Source: an uncultured Acidimicrobiia bacterium
GTDB taxonomy: Bacteria > Actinomycetota > Acidimicrobiia > Acidimicrobiales > CAIXPF01
Assembly: GCA_903921205.1 (NCBI GenBank)
Contig: CAIXPF010000110.1
Coordinates: forward strand, 1-43,433
Reading direction: 5' to 3'
Length of the DNA stretch: 43,433 nucleotides
Numbering within the stretch: the first letter of the stretch is position 1; each line of letters starts with the position of its first letter. A model generated the notes under the pieces. The model worked only from the letters and a program-made list of their open reading frames with translations, had not been told where the DNA came from and made no database searches. Below are positions 1 through 7,000 of the stretch, piece after piece. Both the position numbers and the translations under genes were made by a program.

Positions 1-264
1 CAGACCTTCGACAACATCGGCAAGCCCGGGTCGGACTTCTACCCGGCACCGCTGCCCTCGCCCACGTCGGAGGACGTTGCGTCCGCGTTCCAGGATCCCG
101 ACCGACCGGGCCGATCGGGGGGAGGGAGAACCGGTTCGGGTGCGGCGAGGAGCGAGCACCGCACCCGAACCGAGGAGGGTCAGCTGGTGGTGGTGCTGGT
201 CGGGGCGCTCGGGGCCTTGCCCTCGCCTCGCTCACCGAAGGGGCCACCGCGGCCACGACCGTGA
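1..264 (+). CDS. C-terminal part of an unidentified CDS (5' cut by window edge)
   Basis: Frame 1 is open from the window edge to TGA at 262-264. In about the first 110 bases nearly every third codon position is G or C, as in real genes here, and the peptide (QTFDNIGKPGSDFYPAPLPS...) is rich in Pro, Ser, Asp and Gly, like a linker or tail. Beyond about base 115 the coding signal fades. The frame also runs through a strong hairpin (132-172) and into the opposite-strand gene ending at 180. The annotated end is therefore doubtful: the true stop may have been lost to a frameshift, or the tail may really overlap. I do not recognise the family. Confidence 0.4.
   Translation, partial: QTFDNIGKPGSDFYPAPLPSPTSEDVASAFQDPDRPGRSGGGRTGSGAARSEHRTRTEEGQLVVVLVGALGALPSPRSPKGPPRPRP
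132..172. terminator. Bidirectional hairpin between convergent genes
   Basis: A perfect 14-bp stem (132-145 pairing with 159-172, core GGTTCGGGTGCGG) with a 13-nt loop lies just beyond the stop of the secreted-protein gene (180) and within the tail of the upstream frame. There is no T-tract on either side, which is common for GC-rich actinobacterial terminators. It probably serves both converging transcripts. Confidence 0.65.
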
Positions 265-833
265 CCGCGAGGTCCACCGGGGCCGATCGGCATCTCGCCG
301 TTCACCACGGCGGTGATGCGCTCCGTGGCCTTGCTGAGCATCTGGTCGACCTCGGCCTGGGTGTGCTCGCCGGAGGCCACCTCCTCGGCGAGGTGGGTCT
401 TGAGGTCGGCGACGATGGCGTCGACGACGGCCTGGGTGGACACGCCCTTGGAGGCTGCGACCTGGGCGAGGCTCTGACCCGACTGCAGGGCGGTACGGAT
501 CTCGTCGGTGGTCATCCCGAGCACGGAGGCAACCGCTTCGGCGCCCGGCATGCCGCCGGGTCCGCGGCGCTCGCCCATCCCCCCGTGGCGCTCGCCCATG
601 CCCTGGGGCTTGGCGGCGTCGAGGGCCTTCTGCACGGCATCGGCCTGGGTCTGGGTGATGGTCCCGTCGGAGACGAGGCCGCTCAGCACGTTGCCGATGC
701 GGCTGACGGTCCCGGTGGCGGCGGCCTCGGCGGCGCCGGCGACGGTCGGCCCGGCGATGGCGACGGCCGCGCCTCCGGCGGCGAGGGTGGCGGCGAGTGC
801 GAGGGCGGCCATGGCTCGTTTGGCTTGCTTCAT
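180..833 (-). CDS. Secreted Gly/Arg-rich protein of unknown function
   Basis: The 217-residue product starts MKQAKRAM. ATG at 833 is chosen because AGGAAGGA sits 7 nt upstream; a longer reading to 935 lacks one. Residues 1-35 form a classic Sec signal peptide (basic start, long Ala/Leu core, AGA-AEA cleavage region). The mature part has helical segments rich in Thr/Gln/Ala/Asp (about 50-75 and 100-178), resembling the loosely conserved 'G-x-I-T-Q-x-x-A-D' repeats of actinobacterial exported proteins. Between and after them are GERHGG/GERRGPGG and a C-terminal Gly-Arg-rich tail ending in TSTTTS. The charged Gly/Arg patches could bind nucleic acid, polyphosphate or cell wall, but nothing specific is shown. 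It is transcribed away from tatA; both share the 834-1071 regulatory region. Confidence 0.7.
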   Translation of the reverse strand: MKQAKRAMAALALAATLAAGGAAVAIAGPTVAGAAEAAATGTVSRIGNVLSGLVSDGTITQTQADAVQKALDAAKPQGMGERHGGMGERRGPGGMPGAEAVASVLGMTTDEIRTALQSGQSLAQVAASKGVSTQAVVDAIVADLKTHLAEEVASGEHTQAEVDQMLSKATERITAVVNGEMPIGPGGPRGHGRGRGGPFGERGEGKAPSAPTSTTTS

Positions 834-908
834 GGTGCGGTCCTTCCTATTCCGTCCCCGGTCGGACCGGGGCATGGCATCAGTGTCGTGGCCGGCCCTC
901 GGAGCGAC

Positions 909-971
909 CTGGGCACGCCCTGGGAGTTCCCGCACAACCCGCGACCGGTGCTGGGCGTCACCTGGGAGTTC
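909..971. repeat. Two 21-bp imperfect direct repeats with 42-bp period
   Basis: The pattern CTGGGC-N5-CTGGGAGTTC occurs at 909-929 and again at 951-971. The start-to-start distance is exactly 42 bp, about four helical turns, so both copies face the same side of the DNA. They lie 76-138 bp upstream of the secreted-protein start (833) and on the other side upstream of tatA. This geometry suits a dimeric activator or response regulator, but the protein is unknown. Confidence 0.45.
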
Positions 972-972
972 G

Positions 973-988
973 CTGAACGTGCGTTCAG
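973..988. promoter_or_regulatory. LexA/SOS-box-like inverted repeat
   Basis: CTGAAC-GTGC-GTTCAG is a perfect 6-bp inverted repeat with a 4-nt spacer. It contains GAAC-N4-GTTC, the core of the Gram-positive and mycobacterial LexA operator, and the spacer fits the R-N-R-Y preference. The outer bases (T and A in place of C and G) differ from consensus. It sits between the divergent secreted-protein and tatA genes. It could equally be the site of another regulator. Confidence 0.35.
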
Positions 989-1071
989 GCCGGCGACGCC
1001 GCGGCGGCCGAGCGTGACTTCTTGCCCTGTACGACCGGCTGGTGCGGTGCGACGATGGGGAGATGCTCGCG

Positions 1072-1287
1072 ATGCTCGAAGGTCAGGAATGGTTGGTGAT
1101 CGGCGCCTTGGCGCTGCTGCTGTTCGGCGGTTCCCAGCTGCCGAAGCTGGCACGGTCACTCGGCCAGGCCCAGAAGGAGTTCAAGAAGGGCCTCGCCGAC
1201 GGCGCAGCGGAGGACGCGCCGGCCGACGGCAACGCAGAGGCGAACGCAGAGGCGAACGTAGAGGCGAAGGCCGACACGCCGGCCTGA
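1072..1287 (+). CDS. tatA: Sec-independent protein translocase subunit TatA/TatE
   Basis: TatA forms the protein-conducting assembly of the twin-arginine pathway, which exports folded proteins across the cytoplasmic membrane. The 71-residue product has a short N-terminus, one membrane helix (EWLVIGALALLLFG), the hinge residues and an amphipathic helix beginning LPKLARSLGQ followed by EFKKGL, all hallmarks of the TatA family. ATG at 1072 is chosen because GGGGAG lies 9 nt upstream; ATG 1063 and GTG 1042 are in frame but poorly placed. The acidic tail contains a short E-A-N-A repeat. No tatB or tatC is adjacent, as is usual for actinobacterial tatA. The protease gene downstream is separated by a hairpin. 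Confidence 0.9.
   Translation: MLEGQEWLVIGALALLLFGGSQLPKLARSLGQAQKEFKKGLADGAAEDAPADGNAEANAEANVEAKADTPA
1231..1266 (+). repeat. tatA: 12-bp tandem repeat, three copies, in the tatA tail
   Basis: AACGCAGAGGCG is repeated three times (third copy with one change) and encodes N-A-E-A units in the cytoplasmic acidic tail of TatA. Slippage could vary the tail length without touching the transmembrane or amphipathic helices. Confidence 0.7.
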
Positions 1288-1355
1288 GCGCCGGCGTCGG
1301 GGGTCCATCGGGTCGCAGCGGGCGAGCCCGGGGACTTCGCTCCGGCAGACGGTCG

Positions 1356-1377
1356 CCGCGTCCCACCCGTGACGCGG
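1356..1377 (+). terminator. Hairpin downstream of tatA
   Basis: CCGCGTC (1356-1362) pairs with GACGCGG (1371-1377) around an 8-nt loop, about 70 nt after the tatA stop and before the protease promoter. The stem is only 7 bp and there is no T-tract, so it is a modest candidate. Confidence 0.4.
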
Positions 1378-1397
1378 TCGGGCGGTCGGCCGGTCCC

Positions 1398-1403
1398 TAG
1401 GGT
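1398..1403 (+). promoter_or_regulatory. Candidate -10 element for the protease gene
   Basis: TAGGGT, the commonest -10-like hexamer in this window, lies about 120 nt upstream of the protease start, implying a leader of roughly 110 nt. The rest of 1288-1523 shows only the hairpin above; I see no riboswitch or small gene in it. Confidence 0.3.
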
Positions 1404-1523
1404 TGGGGATGGATCGAGGGCGGGGCGACCTGCTCTCACGGCGGCGCTGCGGTGGCGCGGCCGCAGTCCGTAGCACGACCGTCCCGGTGGGGCGCGAGCT
1501 GGTGCGGGCGGGGAGGTGGAACG

Positions 1524-3209
1524 ATGCACAGGAAGGTGAAGCTGCTCGGCAGCGCCGGCGGTTGGTTGTGTGCGCTGGCGATCGGCGGGTACGTGGTGTT
1601 CTCGGCGACCGGCTCCGGCAGCGTCGTGGCGCGTACCCCCGAGGTGCTCGACGTGCAGGTCGACGCGTTCGAGGACGGCGATCCGTCCCGTCTGGGATCC
1701 GACCTGCTCGGCGACGACGAGTCCACCGTCCCGGCGGACGAGCAGGGCTTCGACGACCTCGCGGGCGACCTCTTCCCCGGTCAGGACGACCTCGCCGACG
1801 TGCCGGCCTTCGTCGACGAATGGTCCGACCTGCCTGCGGACGAGAGCTACGACGACTCGGGCTACGGCTACGACGACCAGTTCTGGTCCGACGGGTCGGA
1901 CTGGACCGACGACTCCGACTGGACGAACGAACCGACGACGACCACGGTCCCGCCCACCACGACCACCGTCCCGCCGACCACCACGGCACCGCCGCGACCC
2001 ACCAGCGGTTGGTGCGACCCGCTGGCCGTGCCGCGCACCGCTGCCGGCCCCGTCGCCCTGGTCCGCAACGGCGGATGTCTGCGGGCCGAGGTCGTCGTGG
2101 CGGCTGCCGGGCAGACCGTCGACGACGCCGTCGCCGCCGCCCGGGCCCGCCCCGATGTGGTCTCGGTCGGTCCGATCAACCGGGTCCGGGTCGACACCGT
2201 CGACCCGCTGCGGTCCGAGCAGTGGGCCCTCGACGCGCTGCACACCGACGCCTTCGTGGCAGCGCCCAACACCTCACGCCTGGCGATCGCGGTCATCGAC
2301 ACCGGGGTGAGCGCCACCCATCCCGACCTCGCGGGTGTCGTGCTCAGCGGCTACGACGCCCTCGCCGGCGGCGCCGGCAACACCGACGCCAACGGACACG
2401 GCACGGTGATCGCCGGTATCGCGTCGGCGGAGACCGGCAACGGCATCGGCATCGCCGGGTTCGGCGGGCGGCCCCGCATCCTGCCGGTCCGGGCCATCGA
2501 CGACGCCGGGTTCGGCACCAGCCCCGACGTCGCGGTGGCCATCGACTGGGCGGTCGTGAACGGCGCCCACGTCATCAACCTGTCCCTCGGCACCCCCAAC
2601 GCCGACGAGCACCTGCGCCGTGCCGTCGAGCGGGCCGTGGCCGCCGGCGTGGTGGTCGTCGCCTCGGCGGGCAACGGCGGGGCCCTCGGTGACCCCGTCA
2701 GCTACCCGGCGTCGCTGCCCGGGGTGATCGCCGTCGCCTCCGTCGACCGGTTGCTCACCCGTTCGGCCTTCTCCACCGCGGGCTCCTTCGTGGCGGTCGC
2801 CGCGCCCGGCCGTGACATCGTCTCGACCGGCAAGGACGGCACCTACGTGCGCTCGAGCGGTACCTCGCTGGCGGCCGCCCACGTCTCGGCCGCGGCCGCG
2901 GTGCTGCTCGGTGACGGGGTGGCACCGGCGCTGATGCGAACCCTGCTGATGGCCAGCGCCGACGATCTCGGCCCGGTCGGGTTCGACCCGGCGACGGGTG
3001 CGGGCTTGGTCGACGTGCCGGCGGCCCGTCTGCTCATCCCGCAGCTGATGGCGAACTACAACTCGACCACGACCACGACCACGACCCGGCCGTCGACGAC
3101 CACGACGACCACCACGACCACCACGACCAGGGCTGCGACCTCCGACACCGTGCCGACGACCACGGCCGGCGCCACGACCACGACCAGCCGGCCTGCAGGT
3201 CTGCGCTGA
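1524..3209 (+). CDS. Membrane-anchored S8 family (subtilisin-like) serine protease
   Basis: The 561-residue product is an extracytoplasmic peptidase. ATG 1524 has GGGAGGTGG just upstream; the longer frame from 1452 adds an unlikely Arg-rich start. An N-terminal hydrophobic segment (about 10-30) acts as signal or anchor. It is followed by a very acidic Asp/Glu/Trp/Tyr stretch (about 45-135), a Thr-Pro linker and a probable inhibitor_I9-like propeptide (about 155-225). The catalytic domain shows Asp259 (VIDTGVSATHPDL), His292 (NGHGT), oxyanion Asn384 (SAGNGG) and Ser448 (SGTSLAAAHV), so the triad is complete. The C-terminus is an almost pure Thr tract (about 513-561), typical of wall-spanning, O-glycosylatable linkers. 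There is no sorting signal or C-terminal helix, so it differs from type VII mycosins. The substrate is unknown. Confidence 0.9.
   Translation: MHRKVKLLGSAGGWLCALAIGGYVVFSATGSGSVVARTPEVLDVQVDAFEDGDPSRLGSDLLGDDESTVPADEQGFDDLAGDLFPGQDDLADVPAFVDEWSDLPADESYDDSGYGYDDQFWSDGSDWTDDSDWTNEPTTTTVPPTTTTVPPTTTAPPRPTSGWCDPLAVPRTAAGPVALVRNGGCLRAEVVVAAAGQTVDDAVAAARARPDVVSVGPINRVRVDTVDPLRSEQWALDALHTDAFVAAPNTSRLAIAVIDTGVSATHPDLAGVVLSGYDALAGGAGNTDANGHGTVIAGIASAETGNGIGIAGFGGRPRILPVRAIDDAGFGTSPDVAVAIDWAVVNGAHVINLSLGTPNADEHLRRAVERAVAAGVVVVASAGNGGALGDPVSYPASLPGVIAVASVDRLLTRSAFSTAGSFVAVAAPGRDIVSTGKDGTYVRSSGTSLAAAHVSAAAAVLLGDGVAPALMRTLLMASADDLGPVGFDPATGAGLVDVPAARLLIPQLMANYNSTTTTTTTRPSTTTTTTTTTTTRAATSDTVPTTTAGATTTTSRPAGLR
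3061..3186 (+). repeat. Thr-codon low-complexity tract at the protease 3' end
   Basis: Long runs of ACG/ACC codons encode poly-Thr broken by Pro, Arg and Ala. A shorter tract of the same kind is at about 1930-1996. This is coding low complexity; there are no unique spacers. Confidence 0.75.
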
Positions 3210-3236
3210 CCGGGCTGCGGCCGGCGCCGTGGTTCG

Positions 3237-3920
3237 TCACTCCACGAGGTCCTCGAGCGGCTGACCGTAGGGGCTGATCAGGGGAAGGTACGGGCTCGGA
3301 TCGGCGCCGTCCCAGCGCAGACGGGCGACCTGAGCCCGGCTGCGCCGGCCGGTGAGGGCCCGCAGCACCTCGAACGGGCTTCCGGTGACGGTGATCGCGG
3401 CCTCGCCGGGTGCGGGACCCCAGCGTCGCTCGCCGGCCTCGACGGCGACCGGGGCGAGCCCGGCGTCGCCCACCCGCTCGAGGAAGAACGGGGCGTAGCG
3501 CACCAGCCCCAGCCCGATGGCGGCACTGTCACGGGCTCCGGGCTGCTGCAGCGCCCCCCGGATGTCGTGCTCGTGGGTGACGAGGTCGGCCACCAGCCGG
3601 GTGACCATCCACGGGTCCTGCGCCGCCAAGGCATCCACGGTGGGGGCCAGCGCCTCCCACTCGGCGCAACAGTCGACCAGGCTCATGCCCCGTCGACGTT
3701 CGACCTGTGCGGCGGTCCAGGCGTCGCTGCCGAGGCCGTCGAGCCGGCCGCTGCGCAGGTCGTCGATGATGCCGACCACGTGGGCGACGGTGTCGGTCAC
3801 GTTCCACAGGGGACAGGCCGGCACCACGGTCGCAGCGCCCGCGGCGTCGAGCGGGGCGACCAGGGCGATGAGACGGCGACGGGTCTCGGCGTAGACCTCG
3901 CCGGGGGCGACTGCGTGCAT
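3237..3920 (-). CDS. Maleylpyruvate isomerase-family mycothiol-dependent enzyme
   Basis: The 227-residue product belongs to the DinB-like MDMPI family, metal-dependent enzymes that use mycothiol as thiol cofactor. The N-terminal four-helix part shows the family's W-N-V-x-D-x-x-x-H motif (LWNVTDTVAH, His47) and the second metal motif H-E-H-D (His116, His118, Asp119). The C-terminal half (about 150-225) has the GxPxExLRALTGR-like region of the MDMPI_C domain. ATG 3920 is favoured because the longer reading to 4025 adds non-family sequence. No Shine-Dalgarno is evident, but CAGACT lies exactly 6 nt upstream, fitting a weak leaderless promoter. Convergent with the protease. Real isomerase activity is unproven; most family members are uncharacterised. 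Confidence 0.8.
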   Translation of the reverse strand: MHAVAPGEVYAETRRRLIALVAPLDAAGAATVVPACPLWNVTDTVAHVVGIIDDLRSGRLDGLGSDAWTAAQVERRRGMSLVDCCAEWEALAPTVDALAAQDPWMVTRLVADLVTHEHDIRGALQQPGARDSAAIGLGLVRYAPFFLERVGDAGLAPVAVEAGERRWGPAPGEAAITVTGSPFEVLRALTGRRSRAQVARLRWDGADPSPYLPLISPYGQPLEDLVE

Positions 3921-4053
3921 CCGTCCAGTCTGCTCGGTACCGCGGCACACCGGGAAGGTCCGGCCGATTCGATCGGCGGGGCGGCCAGCGAGTGAGATCA
4001 ACGGTGCCGCGCCGGACGCAACCATGACGTCCGTCCAACCCCGGGGAGAACCG

Positions 4054-4932
4054 ATGAAGGTCGGTCTGATGTTCGCCAGCTCGATCTACACCACCGCAGA
4101 GGACTGTGCCGCGGTGGTCGAGGTGGCCGAGGAGGTCGGCCTCGAGTCGCTGTGGGCGGTCGAGCACGTCTTCGTGCCCGAGACCATCACCTCGCCCTAC
4201 CCCTACACCGCCGACGGGCAGCTCGCCGGGGTGGCCGACGCCGTGCTGTGCGACCCGGTGGTGTGGTTGGCCTTCGTGGCCGGCATCTCGCGCACCCTGC
4301 GCCTGGCCACCGGGATCATGATCCTGCCCCAGCGCCACCCGGCCTACGTGGCCAAGGAATGGGCGACCCTCGACCGGCTCTCGGGCGGCCGGGCCATCCT
4401 CGGGGTGGGCATCGGCTGGTTGGAGGAGGAGATGGAGGCCCTCGGCATCCCCTTCGCCGAACGGGCCGCCCGTACCGACGAGTCCATCGCGGCCATCCGC
4501 TCGCTGTGGGCCGGGACCAGCACCGTCGACGGCCGGTTCTACCGCTGGGGCGCCATGATCTCCAACCCCCGTCCGTCGCAGCCGGGCGCGGTGCCCATCG
4601 TCGTCGGCGGCCACGCCCCTGCTGCGGCCCGTCGCGCCGCCCGGGTCGGCGACGGGTTCTTCTGGCCCGGCAACCTCAGCGGCCGCATCCATGTGCCCGG
4701 CGAGGAGGACAAGTTCGTCGCCGCCCTGCGGATCATGCGCGAGGAGTGCGACCGGCTCGGCCGCGACCCCGGCGAGATCGAGGTCACCAGCGGCGGCTAC
4801 GCCCTCACCGACGAACTGCTCGACGAGCTCGAGGAGCTCGGCGTGGCCCGGGTGGTGGTGCCGTCTCCGCCGGTGTCGAAGCTGCGTGCCCGTCTCGAGC
4901 CGCTGGCGGAGTTGGTGCGCTCGCGCGGCTGA
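4054..4932 (+). CDS. LLM-class F420-dependent oxidoreductase
   Basis: The 292-residue product is a luciferase-like monooxygenase-fold TIM barrel. This family mostly uses reduced F420 (sometimes FMN) for hydride transfer or oxygenation. Family markers are the strand start MKVGLMF, ESLWAVEHV, the cofactor-site segment LATGIMILPQRHP, GGRAILGVGIGWLEEE and PIVVGGHAPAAARRAARVGDG. ATG 4054 is chosen for GGGGAG 6 nt upstream; the earlier ATG at 4024 has none. Closest relative in the window is the LLM protein at 30820-31695, sharing the whole barrel pattern. It stands alone, divergent from the MDMPI gene and convergent with the next LLM gene. Substrate unknown. Confidence 0.9.
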   Translation: MKVGLMFASSIYTTAEDCAAVVEVAEEVGLESLWAVEHVFVPETITSPYPYTADGQLAGVADAVLCDPVVWLAFVAGISRTLRLATGIMILPQRHPAYVAKEWATLDRLSGGRAILGVGIGWLEEEMEALGIPFAERAARTDESIAAIRSLWAGTSTVDGRFYRWGAMISNPRPSQPGAVPIVVGGHAPAAARRAARVGDGFFWPGNLSGRIHVPGEEDKFVAALRIMREECDRLGRDPGEIEVTSGGYALTDELLDELEELGVARVVVPSPPVSKLRARLEPLAELVRSRG

Positions 4933-4938
4933 TCGTTG

Positions 4939-4962
4939 CCGGCCCGGTCGCTGCCGGGCTGG
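4939..4962. terminator. Hairpin between convergent LLM genes
   Basis: GCCCGG/CCGGGC (4942-4947 with 4954-4959) extended by a G-T and two further pairs to 4939-4962, with a 6-nt loop, fills the short gap between the stops at 4932 and 4976. Likely bidirectional terminator. Confidence 0.5.
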
Positions 4963-4975
4963 TCGAGTGCAGCGC

Positions 4976-6004
4976 TCACAGCTCGGGCTGCCAGCCCCCT
5001 GCCGGGGCGAAGCCGGCGGCGACCGGCACGATCTCCTCGCCGATCCGTGCGACGGCGTCGCGCAGCTCGCCGACCTCGCCGGAGGGACAGACGATCTTGA
5101 GCACCAGCAGCGAGTAGCCCTCGGCGGCGAACGCAGCGAGATCCTCGAGGATCTGGGCGGGGGAACCGGTACACACCATGCGCCGCCCGTCGGGCCCGGT
5201 GGCGTCACCGCCGTCGCTCAGCTGCAGGGTGGCGGCGCCCATCATGGTGAAGGTGGCGGGGTCGCGGCCGGTCTCGTCGAGGATGCGACGGATCTCGGCC
5301 TGGTGGGACCGGTACCGGGTGGGCTCGGCGTAGGGGTCGAGGAACAGCGGGTAGAACCCGTCGCAGCGCCGCGCCGCCCGACGGGCACCGAGCGGGGAGA
5401 TCCCGCCGTAGATGATCGGCGGTCGCGGCCGTTGCAGCGGTTTGGGGTCCATCGAGACGTCGGCGAAGCGGTAGAACTCGCCGTCGAAGGACACCACGTC
5501 GTCGCCCCAGGCCCGCTTGAACACCTCGATGGCCTCGACAGTACGCCGACCCTTGGTCGCCGGGTCGAGGCCCAACGCGGCGAACTCCTCGCGCATCCAC
5601 CCCTCGCCGATGCCGAGCACCAGCCGGCCGCCGGAGAGGATGTCGACGGTGGTGAGCTGGCGGGCGTCGTTGAGCGGCCCGCGGTACGGGGCGACGAGCA
5701 CGCTGGTGCCGAGCTTGAGGGTGCTGGTCACCGTGGCCACCGCACCCATCACCACGGCGGCGTCGAGCATGTCGTGGCGGGGCTGGTAGGAGCGGGTGCC
5801 GGTCACGTTGGCCACATGGGCGCTGCCCGTCTCCATCGGCATGCAGACGTGGTCGGGGAACCACATCGAGTGGAACCCGGCCCGTTCGGCGTCGACCGCC
5901 ACCGCGGCCGGCTGCAGGTGCTGCGCCGGCACGCTCCGGGTGCGGTTGTTCTCCCCCTCGCGGTAGCCGAGGCCATGGGTGTGTGCGTAGAGGCCGAGCT
6001 GCAT
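4976..6004 (-). CDS. LLM-class flavin/F420-dependent oxidoreductase
   Basis: The 342-residue product is a longer luciferase-like barrel. Diagnostic segments are MQLGLYAHTHG, MWFPDHVCMP, LKLGTSVLVAPYRGP, GGRLVLGIGEGWMREEF and PPIIYGGISPLGARRAARRCDG. It is the last gene of a cupin - SnoaL-like - LLM group, only 9 nt after the SnoaL-like gene. It also has its own candidate leaderless promoter: TAGGGT at 6011-6016 lies 6 nt before ATG and overlaps the stop codon of the preceding gene, so it may be expressed both by read-through and alone. The start has no Shine-Dalgarno. The pairing with a SnoaL-fold protein and a cupin suggests a small oxidative pathway; the substrate is unknown. Confidence 0.88.
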   Translation of the reverse strand: MQLGLYAHTHGLGYREGENNRTRSVPAQHLQPAAVAVDAERAGFHSMWFPDHVCMPMETGSAHVANVTGTRSYQPRHDMLDAAVVMGAVATVTSTLKLGTSVLVAPYRGPLNDARQLTTVDILSGGRLVLGIGEGWMREEFAALGLDPATKGRRTVEAIEVFKRAWGDDVVSFDGEFYRFADVSMDPKPLQRPRPPIIYGGISPLGARRAARRCDGFYPLFLDPYAEPTRYRSHQAEIRRILDETGRDPATFTMMGAATLQLSDGGDATGPDGRRMVCTGSPAQILEDLAAFAAEGYSLLVLKIVCPSGEVGELRDAVARIGEEIVPVAAGFAPAGGWQPEL

Positions 6005-6010
6005 CGCCGA

Positions 6011-6016
6011 ACCCTA
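6011..6016 (-). promoter_or_regulatory. Leaderless-type -10 element of the LLM gene starting at 6004
   Basis: TAGGGT on the minus strand, 6 nt before ATG 6004, overlapping the TAG stop (6014-6016) of the upstream gene. Same geometry as other starts in this window without a ribosome binding site. Confidence 0.45.
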
Positions 6017-6505
6017 CGGCTCGCGGCCGGGCAGGAAGCGTTGGTCGACCCAGCCCCGGTCGTAGGGGGTGAAGAAGGCGACGTCGATGGTGGTTCGCGC
6101 GATCAGCCAGCCGTCGTCGGTCCGCGCGTAGGTGTCGGCGTAGGTGGCGGCCAGCCAGGTGGCCTGCTCGCCGTCACGTCCGGCGCTGGTGCAGGGCTGG
6201 AACAGCAGCCAGTGGCCCGATGCGGTGTCGCCGTCGATGTCGATGATGGGGTTCATCACCTGGTGGCGGGCGATCGTCACCCGCGCCGAGGCCCCCTGGA
6301 AGTGGCGCCGGATGGCCTCGCGGCCGGTGGCCACCCCGAAGGTCCGCCCGCCGTCCCACACGGCGTCCTCGGTGAACAGCGACGCGAGCCGGTCGGCGTC
6401 GTAGCCGTCGTCACACGCGGCGCAGTACTGCGCCTTCAGCTGCTTGAGGGCCTCGATGTCCTCGAGGCGGCGCAGCCGGGCCTCGAGCGCGTTCAGGTCT
6501 GCCAT
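6014..6505 (-). CDS. SnoaL-like / NTF2-fold protein
   Basis: The 163-residue product has the cone-shaped alpha+beta barrel signature of the SnoaL/NTF2 superfamily: an N-terminal helix ending in LKQLKAQYCAACDDGYDAD, then LFTEDAVWDGG, a GREAIRRHF segment and late strands including YADTYARTDDGWLIARTTI. Such proteins act as small isomerases, cyclases, dehydratases or ligand carriers. ATG 6505 is chosen for GGGAGAGG 8 nt upstream. It sits 41 nt behind the cupin gene and 9 nt before the LLM gene in one operon. Two related SnoaL-like proteins occur at 17193 and 24654; the VWDG motif is shared with the latter. Confidence 0.8.
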   Translation of the reverse strand: MADLNALEARLRRLEDIEALKQLKAQYCAACDDGYDADRLASLFTEDAVWDGGRTFGVATGREAIRRHFQGASARVTIARHQVMNPIIDIDGDTASGHWLLFQPCTSAGRDGEQATWLAATYADTYARTDDGWLIARTTIDVAFFTPYDRGWVDQRFLPGREP

Positions 6506-6546
6506 GGGTGCATCCTCTCCCGGCTTCGCCTGTCGGGCAACCCGCA

Positions 6547-6945
6547 TCAGGCCGGGGCGATCCAGGCGTCGAGGTCGACCTCGGCCGGCATGGGGACGAA
6601 CAGGACGTGCACCGCCCCGTCGACGGTACGGGTCAGGTGACCACGGCTGGCCACGTCGTCGGCCAGGAAGGCGTTGCCGGGACCGAATCGGCGGGTGCCG
6701 CCGTCACCGGTGGTGACCTCGAGCGTGCCGTCGAGTACCACCACGATCTGGCGCTGCGGGGCCGGGTGCCAGCTCTGGTCGAGCCCGGCGGGCAGCTCGA
6801 CGAGCTGCACCGACGGCGAGGCGAAGCGGCGGGACCCGTGGATGGCATGGCCCTCGGCGTCGGTCCGCTCGAAGGGCAGGGCGATCTCGAGGTCGGTGAA
6901 GACCGACCCGCCGTCGCCGGCAGGGTGGAACCGGGTGATGCGCAT
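6547..6945 (-). CDS. Small cupin-fold protein
   Basis: The 132-residue product is a single cupin barrel. Visible are a first-motif-like WHPAPQRQIVVVLDG and second motif region RRFGPGNAFLADDVASRGH. The usual H-x-H metal pair of motif 1 is reduced to one His followed by P-A-P-x-R-Q, so metal binding may differ from typical cupin dioxygenases. A clear paralogue lies at 40631-41011 with the same MRITR start, the H-x-A-P-x-R-Q core and RRFGPG...RGH. It is the first gene of the cupin - SnoaL - LLM operon. There is no Shine-Dalgarno; TACCGT ends 5 nt before ATG, suggesting a leaderless start. Confidence 0.8.
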   Translation of the reverse strand: MRITRFHPAGDGGSVFTDLEIALPFERTDAEGHAIHGSRRFASPSVQLVELPAGLDQSWHPAPQRQIVVVLDGTLEVTTGDGGTRRFGPGNAFLADDVASRGHLTRTVDGAVHVLFVPMPAEVDLDAWIAPA

Positions 6946-6950
6946 GGGCC

Positions 6951-6960
6951 ACGGTACCGT
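6951..6960. promoter_or_regulatory. Palindrome of two opposed -10-like hexamers
   Basis: ACGGTACCGT is a perfect 10-bp palindrome. On the minus strand its TACCGT (6951-6956) is 5 nt before the cupin start, giving a leaderless-type promoter; the plus strand carries the same hexamer at 6955-6960 facing the LLM gene at 7001. Confidence 0.35.
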
Positions 6961-6988
6961 CTGCCGTTCGGGCCGGCCGGCCGATTGG

Positions 6989-6994
6989 TAGCGT
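6989..6994 (+). promoter_or_regulatory. Leaderless-type -10 element of the LLM gene at 7001
   Basis: TAGCGT ends exactly 6 nt before ATG 7001, and no Shine-Dalgarno-like sequence is present. Transcription would begin at or next to the start codon. Confidence 0.5.
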
Positions 6995-7000
6995 CCGGCG

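Noticed and set aside
1930..1996. Periodic ACGACC/CCG repeats as a possible CRISPR or satellite
   Set aside because: They are in-frame Thr/Pro codons of the protease linker, with no unique spacers; the same holds for 3061-3186.
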